NCBI RefSeq assembly: GCF_027923555.1
Contig: NZ_AP025523.1
Span: forward strand, 2,484,484-2,548,483
Reading direction: 5' to 3'
Length of the DNA: 64,000 nucleotides
DNA from: Vulcanimicrobium alpinum
Lineage (GTDB): Bacteria > Vulcanimicrobiota > Vulcanimicrobiia > Vulcanimicrobiales > Vulcanimicrobiaceae
Shown: piece by piece, positions 45,088 through 53,025 of the stretch
Numbering within the stretch: position 1 is the first letter of the stretch
Layout of the letters: each line of letters begins with the position of its first letter
Notes under the pieces: generated by a model
The model's database searches: none
What the model saw: only the letters and a program-made list of their open reading frames with translations
What the model was told of the DNA's origin: nothing
Position numbers and translations under genes: made by a program

Positions 45088-45924
45088 ATGCTCAAGATCG
45101 CGGTTTACGGCAAGGGCGGGATCGGCAAATCGACGTTCTCGTCTAATCTCAGCGCCGCGTTCGGCCGGGCCGGCAAGAAGACGATCCAGGTCGGCTGCGA
45201 TCCCAAGCACGACTCGACGTTCACGCTCACCGGCGATCTCATCCCGACCGTCGTCGAGGTGCTCTCGGCGGCGAAGTTCAAATCCGACGAGATCGAGCGC
45301 GACGAGATCATCTTCCCCGGGAAGTACGGCGTCGATTGCGTCGAGGCGGGCGGACCGCCGGCGGGTGCGGGCTGCGGCGGCTACGTCGTCGGCGAGACCG
45401 TGAAACTGCTCGAGAAGTTCGGCGTCTACAACGACTACGACGTGATGGTGTTCGACGTGCTTGGCGATGTCGTATGCGGCGGGTTCTCCGCGCCGCTGCA
45501 GCACTCCGAGCAAGTCATCATCGTCGCCACCAACGACTTCGACTCGATCTTCGCCGCCAACCGCATTGCGACGGCGATCGGGATCAAACAGCGCAGCGGC
45601 GGCGGAACGCTGGCCGGGATCGTCGCGAACCGCGCGTCCAACGCCGAACTGGTCGGCCCGTACGCGCAGCGCATCGGCTCCGTCTGCCTCACGTGCATCC
45701 CCGAAAACGACAGCGTGCGCAAATCGCGCCTCACCGCGCAGACGGTGTTCGAACAGGATCCCAGCGGCGAACTCGGCCGGCCGTGGACGGCACTGGCGGC
45801 GCGGCTCCTCGACGGCGTCCCGCTCGTCGTCCCCACGCCGATCCCCGAACGCGAGCTCTTCAAACAGCTCGGCGCGGACTACGTCCGCCCCGCCGACATC
45901 CCCGCCCCCGCGATGGCGGTGTAG
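45088..45924 (+). CDS. bchL: Light-independent protochlorophyllide reductase ATP-binding subunit BchL
   Basis: Fe-protein of the nitrogenase-like reductase that turns protochlorophyllide into chlorophyllide in the dark. The 278 residues match BchL. The P-loop [10 protein letters not shown] is at residues about 7-16; [16 protein letters not shown] follows. The two cluster-ligand Cys are in [13 protein letters not shown] and [13 protein letters not shown]. The ATG at 45088 is preferred over that at 45082 because GGAGG is then correctly spaced. NifH and BchX are homologues, but the sequence between the Cys residues is BchL-like. Subunits BchN and BchB are not in the window. Confidence 0.93.
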   Translation: MLKIAVYGKGGIGKSTFSSNLSAAFGRAGKKTIQVGCDPKHDSTFTLTGDLIPTVVEVLSAAKFKSDEIERDEIIFPGKYGVDCVEAGGPPAGAGCGGYVVGETVKLLEKFGVYNDYDVMVFDVLGDVVCGGFSAPLQHSEQVIIVATNDFDSIFAANRIATAIGIKQRSGGGTLAGIVANRASNAELVGPYAQRIGSVCLTCIPENDSVRKSRLTAQTVFEQDPSGELGRPWTALAARLLDGVPLVVPTPIPERELFKQLGADYVRPADIPAPAMAV

Positions 45925-45947
45925 TCCGCGCGCGACGCGCGCGCACG

Positions 45948-47816
45948 TCAGATCGCGACGGTGATGCCGAGTTCGATGCGGCGTTCGGCGAGGATGCGCA
46001 GGTCGTCGGGGAGCGGGCGCGAGTTGCGCTGGAGGGCGGCGAACAGTTCGCGCCGCCAACTCGGCATGCCGCCGGGGACGAGCTGTTCGATCTTCGGGTC
46101 GGCGTAGAAGAACGACGTGTCGTCGCGGTCCAGATCGAGCCCCGACACGCCACAGGAGCGCAGAATCGGTTCGATCCGCGGCGATTCCATGTAGCCGAAA
46201 CGCGCGACGACGCGCACCAGCCGCAGCGAGAGACGCTCGATCGTCACGCGTTCGCTGTCGGCGAGGTACGGCGTCGAGGCGCGGGTGATGTTGAGGACGA
46301 CGATCCGCTCCTCTTGCGCGCGCTCGCGCACCCAGCGATGCCGTGCGAGGAACGGGACGCCACGCGGATCGGGCGTCAAGAACACCATCGTCCCCTTCTC
46401 GCCCATCCCTGAGGGCAGTTTGTCGAGCACCTGCTCGAGCGGAATCTGCTGTTCCGCCAGCGCTTTCGAGAGCGCCCGCCGTCCCTCGAGCCACGTCGTG
46501 CTGATCACGACGATCACCGCGCTGATCGAGATCGGGATCCACCCGCCGTCGAAGAACTTCGGCAGCGACGCGACCACCAGGCTGCCGTCGACGAGGACGA
46601 ACCCGACGACCAGCGCGAGCGAGAGCGCGCGGTTCCAGTGCAGCACCTTGGTGATCACAACGAAGTAGACGATCGACGTGCACAACATCGTGAACGCGAC
46701 CGCGAGTCCGTAGGCGGCGGCGAGCCGGTCGCTCGAGCGGAACGCGATCACCAGAACCGCGCAGCCGATCCCGACCACGCCGTTGATCGACGGCACGAAC
46801 ACCTGGCCCTTGTAACGATACGACGTGTGCTTGACGTCGACGCGCGGCGCGAGGTTGAGCGCGATCGCCTGCTCGACGAGCGTGAACGTTCCCGAGATGA
46901 GCGCCTGCGACGCGATCACCGTCGCAGCCGTCGCCAGCACGACCATCGGAATCAAGAGCGGCGCCGGGGTGAGCGCGTAGAACGGGTTGGCGAGCGCGTT
47001 GGGGCTCTCGAGCAGTTTCGCGCCCTGACCGAAGTAGTTCAGCACCAGCGCCGGAAAAACGGCGGCATACCAGCCGAGCATGATCGGACGGCGGCCGAAG
47101 TGCGAAAGGTCGGCGTAGAGCGCTTCGACACCCGTCACCGCTAGCACCACACCGCCCAGGATGATGAAGCTCGCGAAGCCGTGCGCGGTGAGCATCCGCG
47201 CCGCGTGGCGCGGATCGATCGCCCAGAGCACTGCCGGCTGGCGTATCAGTGCGATCGTCCCGAGGATCGCGATCGCGGCGAACCACACGAGCATCACCGG
47301 GCCGAAGAGTTTGCCGACCCGCTCCGTCCCGCGACTCTGCACCGCGAAGAGCATGAGCAGCACGATCAGGGAGATCGGGACGACGTAGGGCTGCGCCGCC
47401 GACGAGACGACGCTAATCCCCTCGACCGCCGAGATCACCGAGATCGCGGGCGTGATCATCCCGTCACCGAGCAGCATCGACGCGCCGACGATGACGACGA
47501 TCGTCAGCCCGGCCGAGCGGATCATCTTCCCGAACTCCGGCGGCGGCGAGGCGAGCGCGAGCAGGGCGAGGATCCCCCCTTCACCGTCGTGGTCGACGCG
47601 CATGATGAAGGTGACGTACTTGATGCACACCACGATCACGAGCGCGTAGAACAGCAGCGAGCAGATCCCGAGGACCGACTCGGGCGACGGCTTCGCGTCG
47701 GCGAGTTGGAAGCACGTCTTGAGCGTGTAGAGCGGGCTCGTCCCGATGTCCCCGAATACCACGCCCATCGCCGCGACGATGAGCATCACAGGGGTGCGCG
47801 ACCGCGTCTGGCTCAC
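45948..47816 (-). CDS. kup: Kup-type potassium uptake protein
   Basis: Inner-membrane K+/H+ symporter of 622 residues. Motifs: AAMGVVFGDIGTSPLYTLK at the N-terminus, GEGGILALLAL, and GASMLLGDGMITPAISVISA, all diagnostic of Kup/HAK. About 12 spans are followed by a cytoplasmic C-terminus (MVFLTPDPRGVPF, VARFGYMESPRI, DTSFFYAD). A TTG at 47873 gives a longer frame; the GTG at 47816 matches the family. It lies seven bases after the broken MalT-like gene and probably shares its transcript. Confidence 0.92.
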   Translation of the reverse strand: MSQTRSRTPVMLIVAAMGVVFGDIGTSPLYTLKTCFQLADAKPSPESVLGICSLLFYALVIVVCIKYVTFIMRVDHDGEGGILALLALASPPPEFGKMIRSAGLTIVVIVGASMLLGDGMITPAISVISAVEGISVVSSAAQPYVVPISLIVLLMLFAVQSRGTERVGKLFGPVMLVWFAAIAILGTIALIRQPAVLWAIDPRHAARMLTAHGFASFIILGGVVLAVTGVEALYADLSHFGRRPIMLGWYAAVFPALVLNYFGQGAKLLESPNALANPFYALTPAPLLIPMVVLATAATVIASQALISGTFTLVEQAIALNLAPRVDVKHTSYRYKGQVFVPSINGVVGIGCAVLVIAFRSSDRLAAAYGLAVAFTMLCTSIVYFVVITKVLHWNRALSLALVVGFVLVDGSLVVASLPKFFDGGWIPISISAVIVVISTTWLEGRRALSKALAEQQIPLEQVLDKLPSGMGEKGTMVFLTPDPRGVPFLARHRWVRERAQEERIVVLNITRASTPYLADSERVTIERLSLRLVRVVARFGYMESPRIEPILRSCGVSGLDLDRDDTSFFYADPKIEQLVPGGMPSWRRELFAALQRNSRPLPDDLRILAERRIELGITVAI

Positions 47817-47823
47817 TGGACCC

Positions 47824-48861
47824 CTACTCGGCGGCGCCGCCGCCGGTTCCCTCCGCAACGAGCGCCGAGCCAAGGGACCGGACGCCGATCAAGCCGAGCG
47901 CGATCGCGCGCGCGACGGCGCGGGCGCGCGAGTTGACCCCGAGCGTCCCGGTGACGCGTGCGACGTGCGTTTCGACCGTGCGCGACCGGCGCGTCGGCGC
48001 CGACGTGCGAACACCGGCGGAGGAAGCCCGGACATCATCGGTCAGACCCGAGGCCGTCGCATCGTCGGCGTGCTCGCGCAGACAGCGCGCGTCGGCGGCC
48101 GGATCTCGCGCGCGGTCGAGATGAAAGACGGCCGGCCGCAGACGTCCCGCGCGGCCGTACGCACCGGCGGCGTCGGTGTGCCGCATCGCGAGCGTTCGTT
48201 CGTCGAGGCGGCGCGCGAGCGCATCGCGCACCAGCGGATGCACGCGATATCCGCGCTGCACCGGCGCGACCAGCACCCCGTCGCCCTCGAGCGCCGATAC
48301 CCGCGCGGCGAACGCCGTGTCGCCGGGCGCGACGATCTGGAGTTCGATCGTCTCGTACGCGAGTGCGGCATCAAGGAGCGCGCGATCGTCGGCGGCGAGG
48401 CCGGCGAGTCGGCGGCCGACCAGTTCGTCGAGCAGCGTCGCGCAGGACGAGGCGCGCGCAGCTCGAGCGAGACCGGCGGCGGCATGCGCCGCACGAGCGC
48501 GCGGGCGAACGCGCCGAAATCGGGACCGGGAATATGCGCGTCGTCGACGACGATCCGCAGCGGCACGTCGACGTGTTCGAGTTCGCGTGCAAACGACGCG
48601 CCGAGCTGCGCGGCGTGTGCGCTCGTCGGCGAGGCCGAGCGTCACGCGTCCGACGTCGGGCCGCACGGTGCGCACGCGTTCGATCAGCGGCGCGACGAAG
48701 GCGCCGGCCTCCCAGGGCTGCGCGTCGTACCATGCCGCCGACGGGTCGCCCTCGAGGGCGGCGCGCACCGTCGTCGTCTTCCCGTATCCCGCGGCTGCCT
48801 GCACGACGACGAGCGTCGCTTCGCGCAGCGCAGCGTGCAGCGCCGCGGGGACCGCGCTCAT
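47824..48861 (-). pseudogene. Degenerate MalT/LuxR-type regulator with two offsetting frameshifts
   Basis: Pieces of a MalT-type ATPase regulator. The P-loop is VVVQAAAGYGKTTTVRAAL, and the C-terminal half of a LuxR domain is RTVETHVARVTGTLGVNSRA. Between about 48630 and 48455 the family sequence is in another frame (AHAAQLGASFARELEHVDVP, RIVVDDAHIPGPDFGAFARA), then returns. So one base was gained and another lost, or the reverse. The N-terminal part of the helix-turn-helix is eroded, and the protein is about 345 residues where such regulators have about 900. It could still be translated from ATG 48861, coupled (ATGA) to the small gene upstream. Confidence 0.65.
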
Positions 48862-49031
48862 CCGTCGAGTTCGCGTTCGATCGTTTCGCGCTCGAGTACG
48901 CCGCGCGTCTTCTTGCGTTCGTCCGGTTCGATCGGGCCGGCGCTGCTCTTCTGCCGCACCGCCAGCCACCGTTCAGCCCCCAGCCTCCCCGCGGGCGGCG
49001 GCGCCGGTTGCTTCTTCTTTCCCTTGGCCAT
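48858..49031 (-). CDS. Small hypothetical protein (57 residues)
   Basis: Short charged protein from the ATG at 49031, preceded by GGGGAG. It begins MAKGKKKQPAPPPAGRLGAE and ends in an acidic-basic helix (KKTRGVLERETIERELDG). The stop overlaps the start of the MalT-like pseudogene (ATGA), and it follows the photolyase by 15 bases, so it fits the operon. No family recognised. Confidence 0.5.
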   Translation of the reverse strand: MAKGKKKQPAPPPAGRLGAERWLAVRQKSSAGPIEPDERKKTRGVLERETIERELDG

Positions 49032-49046
49032 CGCGGCGAACTCCCC

Positions 49047-50600
49047 TCACACCGGCGCGCCGGCCCGCATCCGTTCGCGAAGCAGCCTCGCGCGTTCCCG
49101 CACCGCAACGCGCCAGGCCGCGGGACGGCCGGCCCAGGCGCGGACGATCACGCGCATCCGATGGTTGGCGGCGAAGCGCCGCTCGTTGCGCGCGATGAAG
49201 TCCCAGTAGAGCGCGTTGAAGGGACACGCGTCCTCGCCCGTCGCCTGCTTCGGATCGTACCGGCAGCGCCCGCAGTAGTTCGACATCTTGGCGATGTAGT
49301 TCGCCGAGGCGGCATACGGCTTCGTCCCTACCAGGCCGCCGTCGGCGTGCAGCGCCATCCCGATCGCGTTGGGCGCCATCACCCAATCGTAGCCGTCGAC
49401 GAACATCGCGTGAAACCAGTCGTGCGCCTCGCGCGGAACGACGCCCGCGATCAGCGCGAAGTTGCCCAGCACCATCAGCCGCAGGATGTGATGCGCGTAG
49501 GCCGTCTCGCGGACGTGCGAGACCGCTTCCCGCATGCAGAACATCCGCGTCTGCCCGTCCCGGTAGAATGCGGGGAGCGGCAGGTCGGCGCCGAGCGCGT
49601 TGCGCTCTTTGTATTCCGGCATCCAGCACCGGTACGTCCGCCAGACGAACTCGCGCCACCCCAGCACCTGCCGTACGAAGCCTTCGACCGACGCGAGGCG
49701 CGCGCGCCCGCTGCGGAACGCGAGTTCTGCGCGCTCCACGACTTCGAGCGGGTGCAGCAAGCCGACGTTGATCGCGGCGGAGAGCAGGGAGTGCGACATC
49801 GCGCGTTCCCCCGCGACCATCGCGTCCTGCCACGGCCCGAACGTATCGAGCCGGCGTTCGCAGAAATCGTCGAGCATCGCCAGTGCGTCGGTGCGCGTCA
49901 CCGGCAGATCCCAGTCGCCGATATCACCGGGGTGATCGCCGAAGTGCGTCTCGACCGTTGCGATCGCGCCGCGCGTGATTGCGTCGGGCGGGAACGTCGC
50001 GCGCGGCGCAAACCGCAGGCCCGTCTTCGGCGGCGGGCTGCGGTTCTCGCGATCGAAGTTCCATCGGCCGCCGGCCGGCTCAGCCCCGTCCATGAGCACT
50101 CCGGTCTTCACCCGCATCGCACGGTAGAACGTCTCCATCGTCACCCGCGCGCCGTCGCCGCGCAGCAGGCGATCGTAGTCCTCCGGCTCGCTCACCACGT
50201 TCGAGGGCGGCGTGACGTCGACCGGCAGGCCGTGCTCGTGCGCGAGCGCGCACAAGCGCTCGGTCATCCCCCATTCGCTCTGCTCTTCAATGCGCAGGCG
50301 CGACGGCGCCGAAACGGCGACGTGCGCGGCGAACGCCTGCGCGAAGTCCGGCTGTTCCGCCCGGTAATCGACCCGCCACCCGGCGGCGCGCAGGTCCTCC
50401 GCGAAATGGCGCATCACCGCGTAGATCAGCACGAGCTTGCGCTTGTGGTACGGAAGCATCGCACCGCGCGCGACCGACTCGATCATCAGCACGATGCTGC
50501 GCGCGGGATCGGCCCCGGCCAGGGCGGAGTTGCGCACCGAGCACTGGTCGCCGGTGATCCAGATGGTCGTCGGCCCGTCCGCCGAATGGTCTGCAGTCAT
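49047..50600 (-). CDS. phrB: Iron-sulfur cryptochrome/photolyase (FeS-BCP, PhrB-like)
   Basis: Flavoprotein of the bacterial (6-4) photolyase/iron-sulfur cryptochrome group, 517 residues. N-terminal Rossmann part: WITGDQCSVRNSAL, YHKRKLVLIYAVMRHFAEDL. Flavin-binding helical part: AINVGLLHPLEVVERAE, GFVRQVLGWREFVWRTY, YAHHILRLMVLGNFALIAGV. Four cysteines for a [4Fe-4S] cluster are at MFCMREAV, YCGRCRYDP and DACPFNALYW. Members repair (6-4) photoproducts or act in light signalling. The ATG at 50600 lies on a CATG shared with the divergent ABC ATPase gene; ATG 50609 is an alternative. Confidence 0.9.
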   Translation of the reverse strand: MTADHSADGPTTIWITGDQCSVRNSALAGADPARSIVLMIESVARGAMLPYHKRKLVLIYAVMRHFAEDLRAAGWRVDYRAEQPDFAQAFAAHVAVSAPSRLRIEEQSEWGMTERLCALAHEHGLPVDVTPPSNVVSEPEDYDRLLRGDGARVTMETFYRAMRVKTGVLMDGAEPAGGRWNFDRENRSPPPKTGLRFAPRATFPPDAITRGAIATVETHFGDHPGDIGDWDLPVTRTDALAMLDDFCERRLDTFGPWQDAMVAGERAMSHSLLSAAINVGLLHPLEVVERAELAFRSGRARLASVEGFVRQVLGWREFVWRTYRCWMPEYKERNALGADLPLPAFYRDGQTRMFCMREAVSHVRETAYAHHILRLMVLGNFALIAGVVPREAHDWFHAMFVDGYDWVMAPNAIGMALHADGGLVGTKPYAASANYIAKMSNYCGRCRYDPKQATGEDACPFNALYWDFIARNERRFAANHRMRVIVRAWAGRPAAWRVAVRERARLLRERMRAGAPV

Positions 50601-51609
50601 GCCGATCATCGAGACGCGCGATCTCCGCAAGGTGTTCCGGACCCTCGTCCGGCAGCCGGGCGTCGCCGGCTCCCTGCGCACGCTCCTCTCGCGGACGTAC
50701 GAAGACAAGGTCGCGGTCGAGGGCGTGACGATGGCGCTGGAGGCCGGCGAGCTGGTCGGCTACATCGGCCCCAACGGCGCGGGGAAGTCGACGACGATCA
50801 AGATGCTCACCGGGATCCTCGTCCCGACGTCGGGCGAGGTCCGCGTCGCCGGGCTGGTCCCCTACGAGCAGCGCCGGCGCAACGCGCGCAACATCGGCGT
50901 CGTCTTCGGGCAGCGCTCGCAGCTGTATTGGGATCTGCCGCTGATCGAGTCGTTCGAATTGCTGCGCGCGATCTACGGAATCCCGAAGGAGCGCTACGCC
51001 GCGAACCTCGCGCACTTCACCGAGACGCTCGACATGGGCCCGTTCTTGCAGACGCCGGTGCGCCAGCTCTCGCTCGGGCAGCGCATGCGCGGCGACTTCG
51101 CCGCGGCGATGCTGCACGATCCGCGGGTCGTCTTCCTTGACGAGCCGACGATCGGCCTCGACGTCGTCGCGAAGGAAGCGATCCGCGAGTTCGTCGCCCG
51201 CGTGAACCGCGATCGCGGGACGACCTTCATTCTGACCACGCACGATCTGGCCGACGTCGAGCGGCTCTGCCGCCGCATCGTGCTGATCGACCGCGGCACG
51301 CTCGTCTACGACGGCGAGATCGACGCGCTGCGCGACCGCTACGGCACGCACCGCACGCTCGTCGTCACGTTCTGCGAGAGCTATCCCGACGTGGCCGTCG
51401 AGGGCGCGGAACTCGAGTCGCGCGAGGGGACGACGGCGCGCCTGCGCTTCGACCGCCGCACGACCTCCGCCGAAGTGCTGATCCGGCGGGTCGCCGACCG
51501 CTACTGCATCAGCGACGTCTCGATCGAAGAGCCCGAGCTCGAGTCGATCATCCGCCGGATCTACCTGGAAGGCTACACCGAGGCGCCCGCGCTTACGGCA
51601 CCCGCATGA
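50599..51609 (+). CDS. ABC-2-type exporter ATP-binding protein
   Basis: A 336-residue ATPase of the subgroup paired with DUF990 permeases. Long N-terminal insertion (TLVRQPGVAGSLRTLLSRTY), Walker A GPNGAGKSTTIKML, Q-loop VVFGQRSQLYWDLP, signature LSLGQRMRGDFAAAML and Walker B VVFLDEPTIGLDVVAKEAI. A C-terminal domain follows (about 240-336). Start ATG at 50599 (MPIIETRDLRKVF). Its two likely permeases are at 52161-52994 and 58402-59199. The substrate of this family is not established. Confidence 0.88.
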   Translation: MPIIETRDLRKVFRTLVRQPGVAGSLRTLLSRTYEDKVAVEGVTMALEAGELVGYIGPNGAGKSTTIKMLTGILVPTSGEVRVAGLVPYEQRRRNARNIGVVFGQRSQLYWDLPLIESFELLRAIYGIPKERYAANLAHFTETLDMGPFLQTPVRQLSLGQRMRGDFAAAMLHDPRVVFLDEPTIGLDVVAKEAIREFVARVNRDRGTTFILTTHDLADVERLCRRIVLIDRGTLVYDGEIDALRDRYGTHRTLVVTFCESYPDVAVEGAELESREGTTARLRFDRRTTSAEVLIRRVADRYCISDVSIEEPELESIIRRIYLEGYTEAPALTAPA

Positions 51610-52162
51610 TGAGCTGGGAGTGCGAGGTCACGCCGAAATTTCCGACCGACGACTGATGGTCGGCGTTGTCGCTGTGGTAGATCAGCACGAGCTGCGTTCC
51701 CGTCGCGAGCTGCAGCGGCGAGAGGAGTGCGAGCGATCCTTCGCCCTGCGCGTCGGTGCTGAAGCTGTTCTGCGTGCCGACGACGTCGAGCGGCGTGAAC
51801 ACGGCGCCGGTGCGCACCGCGAGCTGACGCAGGAAGAGGCTGTAGCGCCCGTTCGGCAGCAGGTGATGGAACGCGGTGCGCACGCGCACGCCCTGCGGCG
51901 TTTGGTCGATCGTCGCGGTCCCCGCGCCGGTGCGCCAGACGCCCAGCACGGCTTTGAGCGAGTCGCCGTGCGCGTTGTAGAGCGGCGCGGCGTCGCTGTC
52001 GTTGTCGGTCGGCGGACGCAGGCCGTAGTCGTGGCCGCCGTCGCCGGTGAGCGCCTGCGCGCTCGCGTCGCGGACGAAGACCTGCGGCGGCTGCGCGGTG
52101 GTGGCGGGCGTGACGGGCTGAAACGTCGCGGTGACCGCGGCGAGAAGCGCAAGGGCTAGCAT
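51593..52162 (-). CDS. Secreted hypothetical protein nested between ABC exporter genes
   Basis: A 189-residue exported protein with signal peptide (MLALALLAAVTATFQPVTP) and a beta-rich domain (LLPNGRYSLFLRQLA, DVVGTQNSFSTDAQGEGSL, QLVLIYHSDNADHQSS). Similar secreted proteins are found in many soil bacteria with no known role. The ATG at 52162 sits on a CATG palindrome shared with the divergent permease. The stop lies 17 bases inside the ABC ATPase gene, so it fills the gap in that plus-strand operon exactly. Confidence 0.7.
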   Translation of the reverse strand: MLALALLAAVTATFQPVTPATTAQPPQVFVRDASAQALTGDGGHDYGLRPPTDNDSDAAPLYNAHGDSLKAVLGVWRTGAGTATIDQTPQGVRVRTAFHHLLPNGRYSLFLRQLAVRTGAVFTPLDVVGTQNSFSTDAQGEGSLALLSPLQLATGTQLVLIYHSDNADHQSSVGNFGVTSHSQLIMRVP

Positions 52163-52994
52163 GTCGGTAATACGTACCGTCCCGCTCCGCCGTTCCCTCG
52201 CCGACGCGATCGCGCCGTACACGGCATTCGCGGCAAAGGCGTTCTCGCGTGAAGCGACCTACCGCATGGAAGTTTTCACCAACATCGGGTCGCTGCTGGT
52301 GCGGCTGTATCTGATGAAGGCGGTGTGGACGGCGCTCTACGCCCAAAACGCAGCGCCGGCGGGCGTGCCGCTCCACGCGATCCTCACCTACACGTGCGTC
52401 GCGCTGCTGATGTCGCTGGTGCTCGAGATCGACGGCACCCGCGCGATCCGCGAGAAGATCCGCGAAGGGACGATCGCCACCGACCTGATGAAGCCGATCA
52501 GCCTGCCCCTGTACTTCTTCAGCGACGGGGTGGGGATGACGCTGCTGCACGCGGTGCTGATCGTCCCGGCGCTTCTCGCCTCGCTGCTGATCGTGCACAT
52601 CGACGTGCCGCCGCCCGGCGTGCTCGTGGCGTTCGCGCTCAGTTTCGCAATCGGCTACCTGGTCAATTTTCTGCTGAACTTCCTGATGAACTGCGTGGCG
52701 TTCTGGACCCTGGAGACGTTCGCGGTCCAGCTCATGGTGCGCTGGGTGAGCGACTTGCTCAGCGGCCAGATCGTGCCGCTGATCTTCATCCCGGGTGCGC
52801 TGCAGAACGTCGTGCTCGCCCTGCCGTTCGCCGCGATCTACTCGACGCCGCTGCTGATCTACGTCGGGACGATCCCGCCGTCGGCGTACCTGCGGGCGAT
52901 GGCCCTGCAGGTGGTGTGGTTCGCGGCGTTCGCAGTGCTCTCGTGGCTGGTGTGGCGGGCCGCGCAGCGGCGCGTCGTCGTTCAAGGCGGCTAA
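52161..52994 (+). CDS. ABC-2 exporter permease (DUF990 family), copy 1
   Basis: Inner-membrane protein of 277 residues with about six spans. The cytoplasmic N-terminus AFAAKAFSREATYRMEVFTN and the segment IREGTIATDLMKPISLPLYF match the ABC2_membrane_6 (DUF990) family. Start ATG at 52161. It is 551 bases downstream of its ATPase, with an antiparallel gene in between. Confidence 0.85.
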   Translation: MSVIRTVPLRRSLADAIAPYTAFAAKAFSREATYRMEVFTNIGSLLVRLYLMKAVWTALYAQNAAPAGVPLHAILTYTCVALLMSLVLEIDGTRAIREKIREGTIATDLMKPISLPLYFFSDGVGMTLLHAVLIVPALLASLLIVHIDVPPPGVLVAFALSFAIGYLVNFLLNFLMNCVAFWTLETFAVQLMVRWVSDLLSGQIVPLIFIPGALQNVVLALPFAAIYSTPLLIYVGTIPPSAYLRAMALQVVWFAAFAVLSWLVWRAAQRRVVVQGG

Positions 52995-53025
52995 CGCGCT
53001 CGCGGTCCCGAAGAGCGGCGACGCG

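Noticed and set aside
47958-51140. 1060-codon plus-strand frame
   Set aside because: Almost entirely Arg/Ala/Pro-rich, and lies opposite or out of frame with well-supported genes.
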